Position numbers and translations under genes: made by a program. A model generated the notes under the pieces. The model was not told the origin of the DNA, searched no databases, and saw only the letters and a program-made list of their open reading frames with translations. From contig NZ_JAFBBD010000008.1 in the NCBI RefSeq assembly GCF_016906995.1, positions 62,001 through 126,000 of the forward strand: a DNA stretch of 64,000 nt. The letters run 5' to 3'. Source of the DNA: Spongiibacter marinus. GTDB taxonomy: Bacteria > Pseudomonadota > Gammaproteobacteria > Pseudomonadales > Spongiibacteraceae. Positions within the stretch are counted from its first letter, which is position 1. The number at the start of each line of letters is the position of its first letter. This document shows positions 32,863 through 42,739 of the stretch, piece after piece.

Positions 32863-34518
32863 ATGAACGCGAGCAATTATCAGGAATTCGCTAAAAACTT
32901 TTCCATGGAGCAAATAGTACAGAATTTTGTCGGTGATTTTAACGACGGTCTGAACGTTTGCGAGGAGATCTGTGACCGCTATGCCGCCGACGAGAGTCGC
33001 GTGGCGCTGCGCTATGAGCGCGTTGATGGTCAGCCTGGAGAGATGACCTTTGCTGAGTTGCAGCGCCGATCCGCGCAGTTCGCCGGCTTTTTGCAGGCCC
33101 GCGGAATTGGCCGTGGCGATCGCATTGCCTGTTTGTTGCCGCGCACGCCTGAACTATTGATATGTGTGCTGGGTGCACTGCGTGCGGGTGCGGTTTATCA
33201 GCCTTTGTTTACCGCCTTCGGCTCCGGTGCAATTGAATATCGCCTGCAAACCGCGAAAACCAAGCTGATTGTTACCAATACCGAGCAGTGGCCGAAATTG
33301 CGCGAGGTTAAGGGCTTGCCGACATCGCTGTTATTGGCAGATGAAGGTGATGCGCTGGCCAGCGAAGCAGACTTTCTCTACTGGCCGGAAATTGAGCGCC
33401 AGAGCGAAGAGTTCGCGCCGGTTAAAATTTCGGCTGACGAGCCTTTCCTGCAGATGTTTACGTCGGGAACCACCGGCAAGTCGAAGGGCGTAGCGGTGCC
33501 TGCCCGCGCACTGGCGGCATTTTGGATGTATATGCGCTACGCCGTCGGCCTGCGTGAGGACGACAATTTCTGGAATGTGGCCGACCCCGGCTGGGCTTAC
33601 GGCTTGTATTACGCGGTGGTGGGCCCGCTGTTGTTAGGCTGCACCACACACTTTAACGAGGCCAGCTTTACGGCCGACAATACCTTTGAGTTTTTACGCA
33701 AATATAAGATCAGTAATTTGGCGGCGGCGCCCACTGCCTACCGCCTGCTGATGGCGAACGACAAGCTGTTGGCAGACTACCCTGAGATCGATCTGCGAGT
33801 GGCCAGCAGTGCCGGCGAGCCGCTAAATCCTGAGGTGATTAGCTGGGTAAAACGCGCCTTTGATTGCACGGTGTGTGACCACTACGGCCAGACGGAAACG
33901 GGCATGACGTCGGCCAATTTCCACGAGCTGTCGCACCCTCAGCGCGAGGCCAGCATGGGCTACCAAATTCCCGGCTATCGACTCGTGGCGCTGGACGAAA
34001 ACTTTAATGAAGTGGCGCCCGGGCAGACGGGCGAGCTGGCGATTGATATGGAAAATTCGCCGCTGTACTTCTTCCAGGGCTACACCTGGGATGAAAAACG
34101 CCCCTATCACGGCAAGTACTACCTAACGGGTGATGTGGTCATCAGTAACGGTGACGGGTCGCACGCTTACACCGGTCGCGATGATGACATTATTGCCTCA
34201 GCGGGTTACCGCATCGGCCCTGCCGAAGTGGAGAGCAGTCTGCTGGAGCACGAGGCCGTGGTAGAGAGCGGTGTTGTGGGCAAGCCCGATGCCAAGCGTA
34301 GCGCGATTGTGAAAGCCTATGTGGTATTGGCTGAAGGTAGCACTGGCGACGACGCTCTGGTGGAAGCCCTACAACAACATGTGCGCAGCCGCCTGTCGAC
34401 GCATTCCTACCCGCGTGAAATTGAATTTGTTGACGCCCTGCCGAAAACCTCCAGTGGCAAAATTCAGCGATTCGTGCTGCGTCAACGCGCTGAGCAGGAG
34501 GCTCAACTCAGCGCCTAA
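32863..34518 (+). CDS. Acyl-CoA synthetase (ACS/MACS-like AMP-forming ligase)
   Basis: This 551-residue ANL-superfamily enzyme has the P-loop TSGTTGKSKGVAVP, DHYGQTETG near residue 345, YTGRDDDIIASAGYRIGP near 450 and a catalytic lysine in TSSGKIQRF. The hinge GYRIGP and overall pattern resemble acetyl/propionyl and medium-chain acyl-CoA synthetases more than FadD. It is not close to FadD3 at 1109. It is divergent from the AraC gene and convergent with the methyltransferase gene. Confidence 0.88.
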   Translation: MNASNYQEFAKNFSMEQIVQNFVGDFNDGLNVCEEICDRYAADESRVALRYERVDGQPGEMTFAELQRRSAQFAGFLQARGIGRGDRIACLLPRTPELLICVLGALRAGAVYQPLFTAFGSGAIEYRLQTAKTKLIVTNTEQWPKLREVKGLPTSLLLADEGDALASEADFLYWPEIERQSEEFAPVKISADEPFLQMFTSGTTGKSKGVAVPARALAAFWMYMRYAVGLREDDNFWNVADPGWAYGLYYAVVGPLLLGCTTHFNEASFTADNTFEFLRKYKISNLAAAPTAYRLLMANDKLLADYPEIDLRVASSAGEPLNPEVISWVKRAFDCTVCDHYGQTETGMTSANFHELSHPQREASMGYQIPGYRLVALDENFNEVAPGQTGELAIDMENSPLYFFQGYTWDEKRPYHGKYYLTGDVVISNGDGSHAYTGRDDDIIASAGYRIGPAEVESSLLEHEAVVESGVVGKPDAKRSAIVKAYVVLAEGSTGDDALVEALQQHVRSRLSTHSYPREIEFVDALPKTSSGKIQRFVLRQRAEQEAQLSA

Positions 34519-34522
34519 TGGC

Positions 34523-35545
34523 TCAGTCGGCTTGCTGCCCAGGGGTGAGCAAATAATGGCCCACCAGCCATTCATTGCCGCCCTGATAGGCGAACAACTC
34601 CGCGCAGGCCAACATAAACATGCGCCAGCGCTGGAATTGAATGCGAGGGTTGGGTGCATCGGCGAGAATTTGCATTGCCCGCGGACGCTGCTGGTCTAAC
34701 TTTTCTAGCCAAGCCTCTAACGTTTGCGCGTAATGCAGGCCGTTCACGCGCCAACTATCGGCGACACGCATATGCTCCGAGAAGTGCATAAGCGTGTCGA
34801 AGGCGGGCATCTGACCACCGGCGAAAAAGTTGTCGGTCATCCAGCCGCCATCAAAGGGGTAGTGCAGGTAGGCATGGCAGAAGATGTGCACAAACATCAG
34901 TCCCTCTGGCTCCAGCCAGCTTGCGACGTTTTTCAGCAGCTCGCGGTAGTTACGCACATGCTCCAGCATTTCAATGCTAACAACGCGGTCGAAACGCTGG
35001 TCGAGCGTTAGGTCGGCGACATTGCAGGTGATTACCTTCAGGTTATCCAGCGCACGCAGTCGCGCCTGTGCCTCGATGTATTCGCGCTGTCCGTGGGAAT
35101 TGGATACCGCAGTAATATGGCTACCGGGGTAGCGCTCGGCGGCCCACAAACAGAAACTTCCCCAGCCGCAGCCGAGCTCCAAAATACGCTGGCCACCGCG
35201 CAGTTGAGCTCGCTCTGCGTAGAGCTCAAGCATGGCTTCTTCGGCATCGTCAATATTGTCGATACCATCGCCCCACCAGCAGCTTGAGTATTTCAAGCGG
35301 CGACCAAGCATCAGCTCAAAGAGTGCCGCTGGCACCTCGTAGTGCTGGTCGTTGGCATCGTCGGTATTGATGGCAATTTCTGAGTGACGCAGCGCTTCGC
35401 GAAATTCTCTGCGACGCTGCTCGCTGGCATCGATGTCATCGCGGCCCTCTTGCGCGAGACGGTCTTGAAGTTGGCGGCGGATGCCGCGGCGAATAAGGGG
35501 GTCAGGGATTAACCCGCGCTCAGCCAGTGAAATGGGATCTAGCAT
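34523..35545 (-). CDS. Cyclopropane-synthase-like SAM methyltransferase
   Basis: The 340-residue protein belongs to the CFA/mycolic-acid methyltransferase family. The N-terminal approach segment (HYEVPAALFELMLG, then LKYSSCWW near residue 86) and the SAM loop ILELGCGWGS (121-130) are diagnostic. The product is probably a modified membrane lipid. The N-terminal lipid-binding domain of E. coli Cfa is missing, so this is the short form. It is convergent with the ligase gene, with only four bases between. Confidence 0.87.
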   Translation of the reverse strand: MLDPISLAERGLIPDPLIRRGIRRQLQDRLAQEGRDDIDASEQRRREFREALRHSEIAINTDDANDQHYEVPAALFELMLGRRLKYSSCWWGDGIDNIDDAEEAMLELYAERAQLRGGQRILELGCGWGSFCLWAAERYPGSHITAVSNSHGQREYIEAQARLRALDNLKVITCNVADLTLDQRFDRVVSIEMLEHVRNYRELLKNVASWLEPEGLMFVHIFCHAYLHYPFDGGWMTDNFFAGGQMPAFDTLMHFSEHMRVADSWRVNGLHYAQTLEAWLEKLDQQRPRAMQILADAPNPRIQFQRWRMFMLACAELFAYQGGNEWLVGHYLLTPGQQAD

Positions 35546-35700
35546 AGCGACGCTCCATTGGGTTTTAGGTTCATAAATCGTGTACGGTAAAAGCGCCCGG
35601 CTGGATGTTAACAGGCCCTAGTTTCATTTAGTCTTGCGTCCTATGATGGTCAGGGCCTCGGGTGGCAGCCCGCCCGGGGCCATTGGATAAGGAGAGAGTG

Positions 35701-36576
35701 ATGATTCCCGATTTACATGGCCCGACGTCGCATATTTATATTTCCCAGCGCCTGAGGCTGCATTACGTGGACTGGGGCAACCCGGACGCGCCGCCACTGA
35801 TCTTGATTCACGGAGGCCAAGACCACTGCCGAAATTGGGACTGGATCGCCGAAGAGCTGCGCCACGACTGGCATATTATCGCGCCCGATTTGCGTGGCCA
35901 CGGCGACAGTGCCTGGTCTCCCGATGGTCACTACAGCTTTGAAGCTTACGTGTGTGATATCGCGCAGCTGATTAATCAAAAGAAATTAGGCCCGGCGACC
36001 ATTGTTGGCCATTCGATGGGGGGCAATATCGCCAGTCGTTACGCGTCTATTTATCCAGAGAACGTAAAGAAGCTGGTCAACATTGAAGGCATTTTGCCGA
36101 ACAAAGATGAGACCGAAGTGTGCGATACCATGAGTTATCGCCAGAAAATGCGCGACTGGGTGAAAGTACGCCACGGCATGTCATCGCGCCTGCCGCGCCG
36201 CTACGCTAACCTCCACGACGCCTTTGAGCGTATGCACGAGGAAAACCCCCACCTCACCGAGGCGCAGGCTCGGCACCTGACCTGTCACGGTGCCAGCCAG
36301 AATGAAGACGGTACCTACAGCTGGAAGTTTGATAACTACACCCGCAAGCTGAACCGGCTGGAAAGTGGTGAGGAGGAGCTGAAGGAAATTTTCACCAATA
36401 TCGAATGCCCGACTTTCCTGGCTTGGGGAACAGAAACCTTTGTTGAGGACCCGGAAGAAAGCGGTCGTTTGGCCTACTTCAAAGATGCGATAATCAAACG
36501 CTACCCCGGCGCCAGCCACTGGGTACACCACGATAAGTTGGAAGACTTTCTGCGCGATTTGAAAGCCTTTATCTAA
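35701..36576 (+). CDS. Alpha/beta-hydrolase
   Basis: The 291-residue hydrolase has the oxyanion segment IHGGQDHCRNWDW near residue 38, nucleophile elbow GHSMGGN near 105 and a C-terminal catalytic histidine in GASHWVHHDK. The start at 35701 has GGAGAG directly upstream. It may hydrolyse an ester or lactone. It is followed closely by hrpB but probably is not functionally related. Confidence 0.88.
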   Translation: MIPDLHGPTSHIYISQRLRLHYVDWGNPDAPPLILIHGGQDHCRNWDWIAEELRHDWHIIAPDLRGHGDSAWSPDGHYSFEAYVCDIAQLINQKKLGPATIVGHSMGGNIASRYASIYPENVKKLVNIEGILPNKDETEVCDTMSYRQKMRDWVKVRHGMSSRLPRRYANLHDAFERMHEENPHLTEAQARHLTCHGASQNEDGTYSWKFDNYTRKLNRLESGEEELKEIFTNIECPTFLAWGTETFVEDPEESGRLAYFKDAIIKRYPGASHWVHHDKLEDFLRDLKAFI

Positions 36577-36622
36577 ACCCTTGCTGCGGCGGCATGCCGC
36601 CGCCTTGCCTGAACCGTTTTCT

Positions 36623-39142
36623 ATGGCCGACGTGCTGCCCATTTTTGCCTTGCTCGACGAGCTCAAAGACACGCTGTCGCAGCGTGATGAGCTGGTGCTG
36701 GAAGCGCCGCCAGGCGCGGGTAAAACAACCCAAGTACCCCTGTCGCTGCTCGATGCCCCTTGGCTGGCCGGGCGCAAAATTCTCATGCTGGAACCGCGCC
36801 GTATTGCTGCGCGGGGCGCCGCCGAGCGCATGGCGCAGCTGTTGGGCGAGGCGGTGGGCGAGACCGTGGGTTATCGCGTGCGCCTGGAGAGCCGAGTCTC
36901 CGGCAAGACGCGCATTGAAGTGATCACCGAGGGGATTCTGCAGCGCATGCTGCAGGATGACCCGAGCCTGGAGCAGGTGGGCCTGCTGATCTTTGACGAG
37001 TTTCACGAGCGCAGTCTGGATGCCGATCTGGGCTTGGCGCTCGCCCTGGAAGGACGGCGCTTATTTTCCGAGCTGCGCGATGCGCCGCTGAAATTACTGC
37101 TGATGTCGGCCACCCTGAATGGCGACGCACTGAGCGAGTATTTAAACAACGCCCCGGTGCTGCGCAGTGAGGGGCGGCAATATCCGGTCGATATTCACTA
37201 CCAGGCACTGGCAAAGCGGCGCGACGGTCGTGCCCCGGATTATCTGGAGCAGATGCAGAGCTATATCCTGGCGGCTCACAGTCAGCATGCCGGCAATATC
37301 TTAGCCTTTCTGCCAGGGCAGGCAGACATTCATCGTCTGGCCAGTCGATTAGCGCCAGCGCTCGACAAGCACACCTTGATCGCGCCGCTGTATGGCAATC
37401 TGAGTCTGGCCGAGCAGCGGCGGGCCATCGCCACACCGCCGACGGGTCAGCGCAAGTTGGTACTGGCCACCAATATTGCCGAGAGCAGTCTGACCATCGA
37501 TGGCGTAAACATTGTCATCGACAGTGGTCTAGAGCGGACAATGGTGTTCGATGCGCGCAACGGCAGCAGCCGTTTGCACACTCAGCGAATTTCCGCGGCG
37601 TCGGCAGCGCAGCGCGCCGGTCGCGCCGGTCGGCAGGCGCCGGGGGTGGCTTACCGCTTGTGGAGCGAAGCCGAGCAACAGCGTTTGCAGGCCCACAGCG
37701 AACCGGAAATTCTGCAAAGTGACCTGAGTGCCCTGGTATTGCAATGCCTGCAGTGGGGCAGTTCTCCAGAGGCACTTCTGTGGTTGGATGCGCCACCGCC
37801 CGCGCATTGCGAGCAGGCGCTGGCATTACTGAAAACCTGCGGCGCGGTGGACGAGGGCGGCGCGGCGCTGAGCTTGACCGAGCACGGCGAGGCAATGGCG
37901 CGCCTGCCATTGCCACCGCGACTGGCGCACATGTTATTGCACGGCCATGCGCTGGGTGTTGCCGAGTCGGCGTGCTTGTTGGCAGCGCTGTTGGGTGAGC
38001 GTGATCTGCCGGGCATGGCGGGGGCTGACATTGCCTTGCGCATGGCCGAGGTATCTCGCGAGCCCAAACGCTACCGCCGTATCCTGCAACAGAGTGCACA
38101 GTATCAGCGCTTGTTGGCGGGCGCGAATAGCGACGGCGTCTTTGATGGCAACACCGAGCGAGCGCTGGCAATCGCGACCGCCAGGGCCTTTCCCGACCGC
38201 ATTGGCCGTCAGCGCGCTGCAGGCAGCCATGAATTTCAATTAAGTAACGGCCGCTCGGCATTCCTGGCCAGTGATGATCCGCTGCGCGGCAGCCCTTACC
38301 TAGTGGCCATTGAGCTCAGTGCCAATGTCGGCGACAGCAATGACCGCATTCGCCTGGCTTGTCCACTGCCTGAGTCGGTATTAGAAGACGCGCTGTCGCC
38401 GCTAATCAGCGAGCGGGTGTCGGCAGATTGGGATGATGCTCAGCAGCGTTTTGTTGCCGAGCGCCAGCGCTGGCTGGGCAAGTTACTGCTCGACAGCCGA
38501 CCAGAAACCGCGTTGGACGAGTCCTTGCGCGAGCAGGCACTGATGGCCTTGTTGCGTCGCAGAGGATTGGAGTTGCTGCGCTGGTCGGAGGCAGCGCGTC
38601 AGCTTCAGGGGAGGGTGGCCTTGCTGGCCGAGCACGACTGCGTGCCCGGGCAATGGCCTGACTTTAGCGACAGCGCGCTGTTGGACTCGCTGGAGCAATG
38701 GTTGCCACCGTATCTAAACGGGGTGAGCAAATTACGTGATATTCAGGCCCTGGATGTTGAGGCCATGCTGTTGGCGCAGTTGGACTGGCCGCAGCAGCAG
38801 GCCCTGCAGCGCGCCGCGCCGGAACGTATTAGTGTGCCGTCAGGCTCGAAAATTCGCGTCGATTATTGTGCTTCGCCGCCGGTGTTGGCGGTGAAGCTGC
38901 AAGAGATGTTTGGCTGCGAAGATACCCCGCGCGTTGCCGAGGGCAGGCAGCCATTGTTGGTGCATTTATTGTCACCGGCTCAGCGACCGTTGCAGGTTAC
39001 CAGTGATCTGGCTGGCTTCTGGCGCAGCAGTTACGAGGCGGTAAAAAAAGAAATGAAGGGGCGCTATCCCAAACACCCCTGGCCAGACGATCCGCTGTCG
39101 GCACAGGCCACCGCCTATACCAAGGCGCGAGCGGCTCGCTAG
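36623..39142 (+). CDS. hrpB: ATP-dependent helicase HrpB
   Basis: This DEAH/DExH-box RNA helicase-like protein of 839 residues has Walker A GAGKT at 31-35, a DEFHERS motif near residue 121, SATLNG near 155, and AGRAGRQAPGVAYRLW in the helicase C domain. The HrpB-specific C-terminal domain is present (PSGSKIRVDYC). The ATG at 36623 is used; an earlier in-frame TTG lacks conservation. The length matches the family. Its role in RNA metabolism is poorly known. Confidence 0.94.
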   Translation: MADVLPIFALLDELKDTLSQRDELVLEAPPGAGKTTQVPLSLLDAPWLAGRKILMLEPRRIAARGAAERMAQLLGEAVGETVGYRVRLESRVSGKTRIEVITEGILQRMLQDDPSLEQVGLLIFDEFHERSLDADLGLALALEGRRLFSELRDAPLKLLLMSATLNGDALSEYLNNAPVLRSEGRQYPVDIHYQALAKRRDGRAPDYLEQMQSYILAAHSQHAGNILAFLPGQADIHRLASRLAPALDKHTLIAPLYGNLSLAEQRRAIATPPTGQRKLVLATNIAESSLTIDGVNIVIDSGLERTMVFDARNGSSRLHTQRISAASAAQRAGRAGRQAPGVAYRLWSEAEQQRLQAHSEPEILQSDLSALVLQCLQWGSSPEALLWLDAPPPAHCEQALALLKTCGAVDEGGAALSLTEHGEAMARLPLPPRLAHMLLHGHALGVAESACLLAALLGERDLPGMAGADIALRMAEVSREPKRYRRILQQSAQYQRLLAGANSDGVFDGNTERALAIATARAFPDRIGRQRAAGSHEFQLSNGRSAFLASDDPLRGSPYLVAIELSANVGDSNDRIRLACPLPESVLEDALSPLISERVSADWDDAQQRFVAERQRWLGKLLLDSRPETALDESLREQALMALLRRRGLELLRWSEAARQLQGRVALLAEHDCVPGQWPDFSDSALLDSLEQWLPPYLNGVSKLRDIQALDVEAMLLAQLDWPQQQALQRAAPERISVPSGSKIRVDYCASPPVLAVKLQEMFGCEDTPRVAEGRQPLLVHLLSPAQRPLQVTSDLAGFWRSSYEAVKKEMKGRYPKHPWPDDPLSAQATAYTKARAAR

Positions 39143-39975
39143 GCGTCGGTTTTTGCCGCTTGCTCGGGCTTGGGCAGCAGCGGTTTACGCACCACTGGCC
39201 ACAGCAATTCCTCAGCCCAGTGCAAGCGCGGGGAAATGGGCAAGCCGTAGCGGGTTTGGCGGCCATTGGGAATTTTGGCGGTGCCAAACAGCATATCAAA
39301 CAAGAACACGGTGACGGCATAGTTGCCATTGGGGTGGGCAGACTTGCCATAGGCATGGTGGGCGTGATGCGTGTCGGGCAGGGTCACGACGCGCTCAATC
39401 ACCTTCCATACGGGTTCCAATACGGGGGCTTTGTTGCGCAGCCACAAGTCCCAGCGATAGCTGCTATGGGTGCCAAGGTTCACCATGTAGGTGACAAACA
39501 CCGCTGCCAGGAAGGCTTCTCCCAGGCCGAAATACACTGCAAAAGCGCCCATCCAGGTTTGCGGCAACATGAATACCCAAAAGAAATTGTAGCGGTAGAC
39601 CACGGAAATATTCAGGTGCTCGGCACTGTGGTGGGTGCGGTGAATTTTCCATAGCCAGCGCCATTCATGGGCGGCGCGGTGCAGCCAGTAATGGGCAAAT
39701 TCCTCAATAAAGAAAATAACCGGAAAGGCCAACCAGAAGGCCGTGCCAGCGAGGCTGCCAGCGCTGTCTGGAAATTGCTTGGCTAGCAGCCAACCGATCA
39801 CACTACCGATGACCGCGCCAGCCAGAAGTAGGTTGGAAAACATGCCAAATAACATAAACACAAAGTCGCGCAGCGGCCGTGGCGATTTTTTAAGGCGGCC
39901 TCCCGCCAGCTCAACAAGGAAGGCGATCAGGAAAATACTGAGAATAACGAGCTCGATGTGCGGCATGAGTTCCAT
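39139..39975 (-). CDS. Fatty-acid-hydroxylase/sterol-desaturase family membrane enzyme
   Basis: The 278-residue integral membrane diiron protein has several membrane segments in the N-terminal half. The histidine boxes are visible as HYWLHRAAHE, HRTHHSAEHLN and, near the C-terminus, HHAHHAYGK. The family hydroxylates or desaturates lipids. It lies two bases after a TetR gene on the same strand with a good operator, so it is probably inducible. The substrate could be a sterol, carotenoid or fatty acid. Confidence 0.87.
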   Translation of the reverse strand: MELMPHIELVILSIFLIAFLVELAGGRLKKSPRPLRDFVFMLFGMFSNLLLAGAVIGSVIGWLLAKQFPDSAGSLAGTAFWLAFPVIFFIEEFAHYWLHRAAHEWRWLWKIHRTHHSAEHLNISVVYRYNFFWVFMLPQTWMGAFAVYFGLGEAFLAAVFVTYMVNLGTHSSYRWDLWLRNKAPVLEPVWKVIERVVTLPDTHHAHHAYGKSAHPNGNYAVTVFLFDMLFGTAKIPNGRQTRYGLPISPRLHWAEELLWPVVRKPLLPKPEQAAKTDA

Positions 39976-39977
39976 GC

Positions 39978-40643
39978 TTAGTTCCTCTTATTATGGTTGG
40001 CGGTCAGGCCGCCTATCGCGTATTCGATCAGGTTTTGCAGGCGCCACTCCAAGCTGCTTTCGTCCAGTGCGAGCTGGCCCTTGTGCTGCAAGTTGTCCCA
40101 CTCGGCAATGCTGTAAATAATCTGACTACCCAGCAAGCGAACGCGCTCGTTGTAGATCTCACTCGGCAGCGTATCGGCCAATTGCGCGGCCATAAGCTCA
40201 CTGATTTTGATCAAGGCCGAAGAGCGCGAGCGATTGCGCAGGAACAGCTCGCGCCAGTGACCGCGCGATAGCAGCTGAGCAATTAAACTCAGGTAGCGGC
40301 TCTCGCCATTGCCGCGAAGCAACTCACTGGCCAGTGGTCTGGCCATTAAATCGACCAGCGCGTAAAGCGTTGGCTGTTGCTGTTGTTCCAGCAAGGCGGT
40401 GAGCAGCACTTCCCGCTGTTGATTAATCGGCCGCACCCGATAGTCGATGATCGCTTCTATCAGGCCGTCGAAGGAGCCGAAGTTATAGTTCACCGCAGAG
40501 TGGTTTTTGTGACCGGCGGCGCGGGCAACTTCGCGGCTGGATACCCCGTCTATGCCCTTGTCGGCGATCAATTGTTCGGCGCTGAGTACGAGCTGCAAGG
40601 CGCCGCTGCTTAAGCTGAGATTGTCGTGCTGGTCTGTTGTCAT
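39978..40643 (-). CDS. TetR-family regulator
   Basis: The 221-residue protein has a TetR N-terminal HTH (LIADKGIDGVSSREVARAAGHKNHSAVNYNFGS) and a helical ligand domain. The ATG at 40643 is chosen; a TTG at 40652 is less likely. It precedes the hydroxylase gene by two bases. A perfect 16-bp palindrome starts 11 bases before the start codon and indicates autoregulation. Confidence 0.9.
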   Translation of the reverse strand: MTTDQHDNLSLSSGALQLVLSAEQLIADKGIDGVSSREVARAAGHKNHSAVNYNFGSFDGLIEAIIDYRVRPINQQREVLLTALLEQQQQPTLYALVDLMARPLASELLRGNGESRYLSLIAQLLSRGHWRELFLRNRSRSSALIKISELMAAQLADTLPSEIYNERVRLLGSQIIYSIAEWDNLQHKGQLALDESSLEWRLQNLIEYAIGGLTANHNKRN

Positions 40644-40654
40644 GCTGGGCAAGA

Positions 40655-40689
40655 TAAGACGATCGTCTTAATAAGTCAAGTGTCTTATT
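40655..40689. promoter_or_regulatory. TetR operators before the TetR/hydroxylase operon
   Basis: TAAGACGATCGTCTTA (40655-40670) is a perfect 16-bp palindrome. A second dyad, AATAAG...CTTATT (40670-40689), adjoins it. Both are in the promoter of the TetR gene and are likely its binding sites. Confidence 0.75.
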
Positions 40690-40742
40690 TGGAGTGAGGG
40701 GTTTTTGCTTTCGCCATTTTTCGCTTTGGCAGTGCGCCGAGC

Positions 40743-40766
40743 AAAAAAAAGCCGGCATACGCCGGC
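40743..40766 (-). terminator. Intrinsic terminator of the luciferase-like gene
   Basis: GCCGGC (40751-40756) and GCCGGC (40761-40766) form a stem with an ATAC loop. On the minus strand it is followed by a run of eight T. A further GCACCC/GGGTGC hairpin lies at 40775-40792. Confidence 0.85.
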
Positions 40767-40823
40767 AAGCGGGACGCACCCATCGCTGGGTGCAAGAGTG
40801 AAGCTTGCTAGGGTTTACAGGCC

Positions 40824-41690
40824 CTATGAAATAAAGCGCTGCGCGAAGCTCGCCAGTTGGTCTTGTTTCTGTGCAAGGCTGCCTCGGTCGACGCCATCTT
40901 CATAGGCATTGCGGAAGGCGATGTGGCACTCATCCACGCCCATTTCAGTGAGCGCGTCGAGTCCTCGTGGGCTAAATACATCACCCGAGGCCACTTGAAT
41001 ACGAAAGGGCAGGTGCTCGCGCTCGTAGACTTTGCGGTATTCCTTAAGCTTGTCGATAAGCTGGCGGTATTCGTCGAGGCTGGCGCCTGCGCCAATCCAG
41101 CCATCGCCAAGTCTTGCGGCCCGTTTTAAGGCGGCGTCGGAGTGGCCGCCAATCAAAATCGGCAAGGCGAATTCGGGAGTGGGGCAGAGCTGCATGCTGT
41201 CGATCGACAGCTGTTGCCCTTGGTAGCTAAAGAAGTCGCCGCTGAGCAGGCCGCGAAGAATATCGATTTGCTCGTTCAGGCGCTGACCGCGTTTTTCCCA
41301 GGGAATTTGGCAGCCTTCAAAGTCTTCTGGCCAGGGGCTGATGCCAACGCCGAAGTCCAGCCGGTCACCGCACAGTGACAGCAGACTCGACAACTGTTTG
41401 GCCACCACCAATGGTTGGCGAATCGCCAGCTTGTAGACCGAGGTGACAAAACGCAGTGTTTTGGTATGTGCCGCAATAAAGGGAATAGCAACCATGGGTT
41501 CGACAAATGGCTGACCCTTCAGAAAATCTCGCGAGCCGGAGCCGTTATAGGGGTATTTCGACGATGAGTGTTCGGGAAAGCTCAGGCTGTCTGGCAGTGC
41601 CAAGCTGTTAAAGCCGAGCTGCTCGGCGCTTTGTGCGAGCGCTGTGTATTGGTCTACCGGGCACATACTTGGGTTGTAGCAAAACTTCAT
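40824..41690 (-). CDS. Luciferase-like (LLM) flavin-dependent oxidoreductase
   Basis: The 288-residue TIM-barrel protein is of the bacterial luciferase/F420 family. The start (MKFCYNPSMCPVDQYTALA), DFGVGISPWPEDFEG near residue 115 and LPILIGGHSDAALKRAARLGDGW near 175 are typical. It probably uses FMN or F420 and acts as a monooxygenase or dehydrogenase. It lies alone before the second steroid locus and ends at its own terminator. Confidence 0.85.
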   Translation of the reverse strand: MKFCYNPSMCPVDQYTALAQSAEQLGFNSLALPDSLSFPEHSSSKYPYNGSGSRDFLKGQPFVEPMVAIPFIAAHTKTLRFVTSVYKLAIRQPLVVAKQLSSLLSLCGDRLDFGVGISPWPEDFEGCQIPWEKRGQRLNEQIDILRGLLSGDFFSYQGQQLSIDSMQLCPTPEFALPILIGGHSDAALKRAARLGDGWIGAGASLDEYRQLIDKLKEYRKVYEREHLPFRIQVASGDVFSPRGLDALTEMGVDECHIAFRNAYEDGVDRGSLAQKQDQLASFAQRFIS

Positions 41691-41934
41691 AATTTGCGCT
41701 TCTCATTACTCGTTGCGGGATAGTCGTCGAAGGGTCACGGCGAGCTCACCGCGATGGGTGGCGCCCATAGTAGAGAGGCGCACTACACTTGCTGAGCACA
41801 TTTCCAATCAGATTCGTTGGCCAAAAAATTCAGCACCGATGGGGTGACGAAAATGTGCATAAAAATAGTGTTTTTTGTCGTCGGGTTCGCCGAGACAGGG
41901 GGCTACCATCCTTAAAAAATGCCAAGGGGGAGTT

Positions 41935-42696
41935 ATGGCAGAACAGTTTTTGAAAAATAAAGTGGCACTGGTAACGGGTGCCGGGCAAGGCGTTGGTCAG
42001 GGTATTGCGTTGGCGCTAGCCGAACGCGGCGCGGCGGTCGCGCTGCTCGGGCGCAGCCTCGATAAGCTCGAATCAACACGCGAGCGCATTGCGGCAGCGG
42101 GCGGCGAGGCCTTGGCGATTAGCGCCAATGTAAAGAGTGCAGAGGAGTTAGCCGCCGCGGTTGAACGCTGCGTGGCGGAGCTGGGGGGTATTCAGATTCT
42201 TGTGAACAATGCCCAGGAAGTGCCATTGGGAAATTTGCTCGACGTGAGCGAAGACGCGATTGAGGCGGGCTGGCAGTCCGGGCCGGTGGCAACACTGCGC
42301 CTGATGAAGTTGTGCTACCCCCATTTGAAAGGCGATGGCGTGATTGTGAATTTGGCGTCGTCGGCGGCGATGCGTTGGGATATGTCCGGGTACGGAGCTT
42401 ATGCGGCAGTGAAGGAAGCGATTCGCGCCTACAGCCGGGCCGCCGCCTGCGAGTGGGGGCCAGAGGGTATTCGCACGAATGTCATTTTGCCCCACGCGAT
42501 GTCGCCGGCATTGCAATGGTGGACGGAGAACCGGCCAGAGGAAGCTGCTGAGTTTGTTGCCACTATCCCCATGCGCCGCATCGGTGAGTGCAAAGAGGAT
42601 ATTGGTGAGTTTGTCGCCAGCTTATGCAGTGATGCCTGCCGCTACGTGAACGGCCAGAGCATCGCGCTGGACGGCGGCCAATCAAGAGTCGGCTGA
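41935..42696 (+). CDS. SDR-family oxidoreductase
   Basis: The 253-residue SDR has TGAGQGVGQGIA near residue 14, VNNAQEV (a variant of NNAG) near 91 and an active-site YGAYAAVKEA near 155. The C-terminus is the family's VNGQSIALDGG. The ATG at 41935 has AAGGGGG upstream. It is 43 bases before a 3-alpha-HSD-like gene and a Rieske oxygenase gene, so a steroid hydroxyl is the likely substrate. Confidence 0.82.
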   Translation: MAEQFLKNKVALVTGAGQGVGQGIALALAERGAAVALLGRSLDKLESTRERIAAAGGEALAISANVKSAEELAAAVERCVAELGGIQILVNNAQEVPLGNLLDVSEDAIEAGWQSGPVATLRLMKLCYPHLKGDGVIVNLASSAAMRWDMSGYGAYAAVKEAIRAYSRAAACEWGPEGIRTNVILPHAMSPALQWWTENRPEEAAEFVATIPMRRIGECKEDIGEFVASLCSDACRYVNGQSIALDGGQSRVG

Positions 42697-42739
42697 GGTT
42701 TGCCTCAGCCAAGCAATCAGAATAACAAAGGGGAAGATC

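Noticed and set aside
37515-38261. 248-codon open frame antisense to hrpB
   Set aside because: The translation is rich in arginine and proline, typical of a GC-rich antisense frame, and hrpB is certain.
39139-40643. TetR and fatty-acid hydroxylase as part of the steroid loci
   Set aside because: They have their own operators and strand and no steroid-specific feature, so a functional link is not supported.
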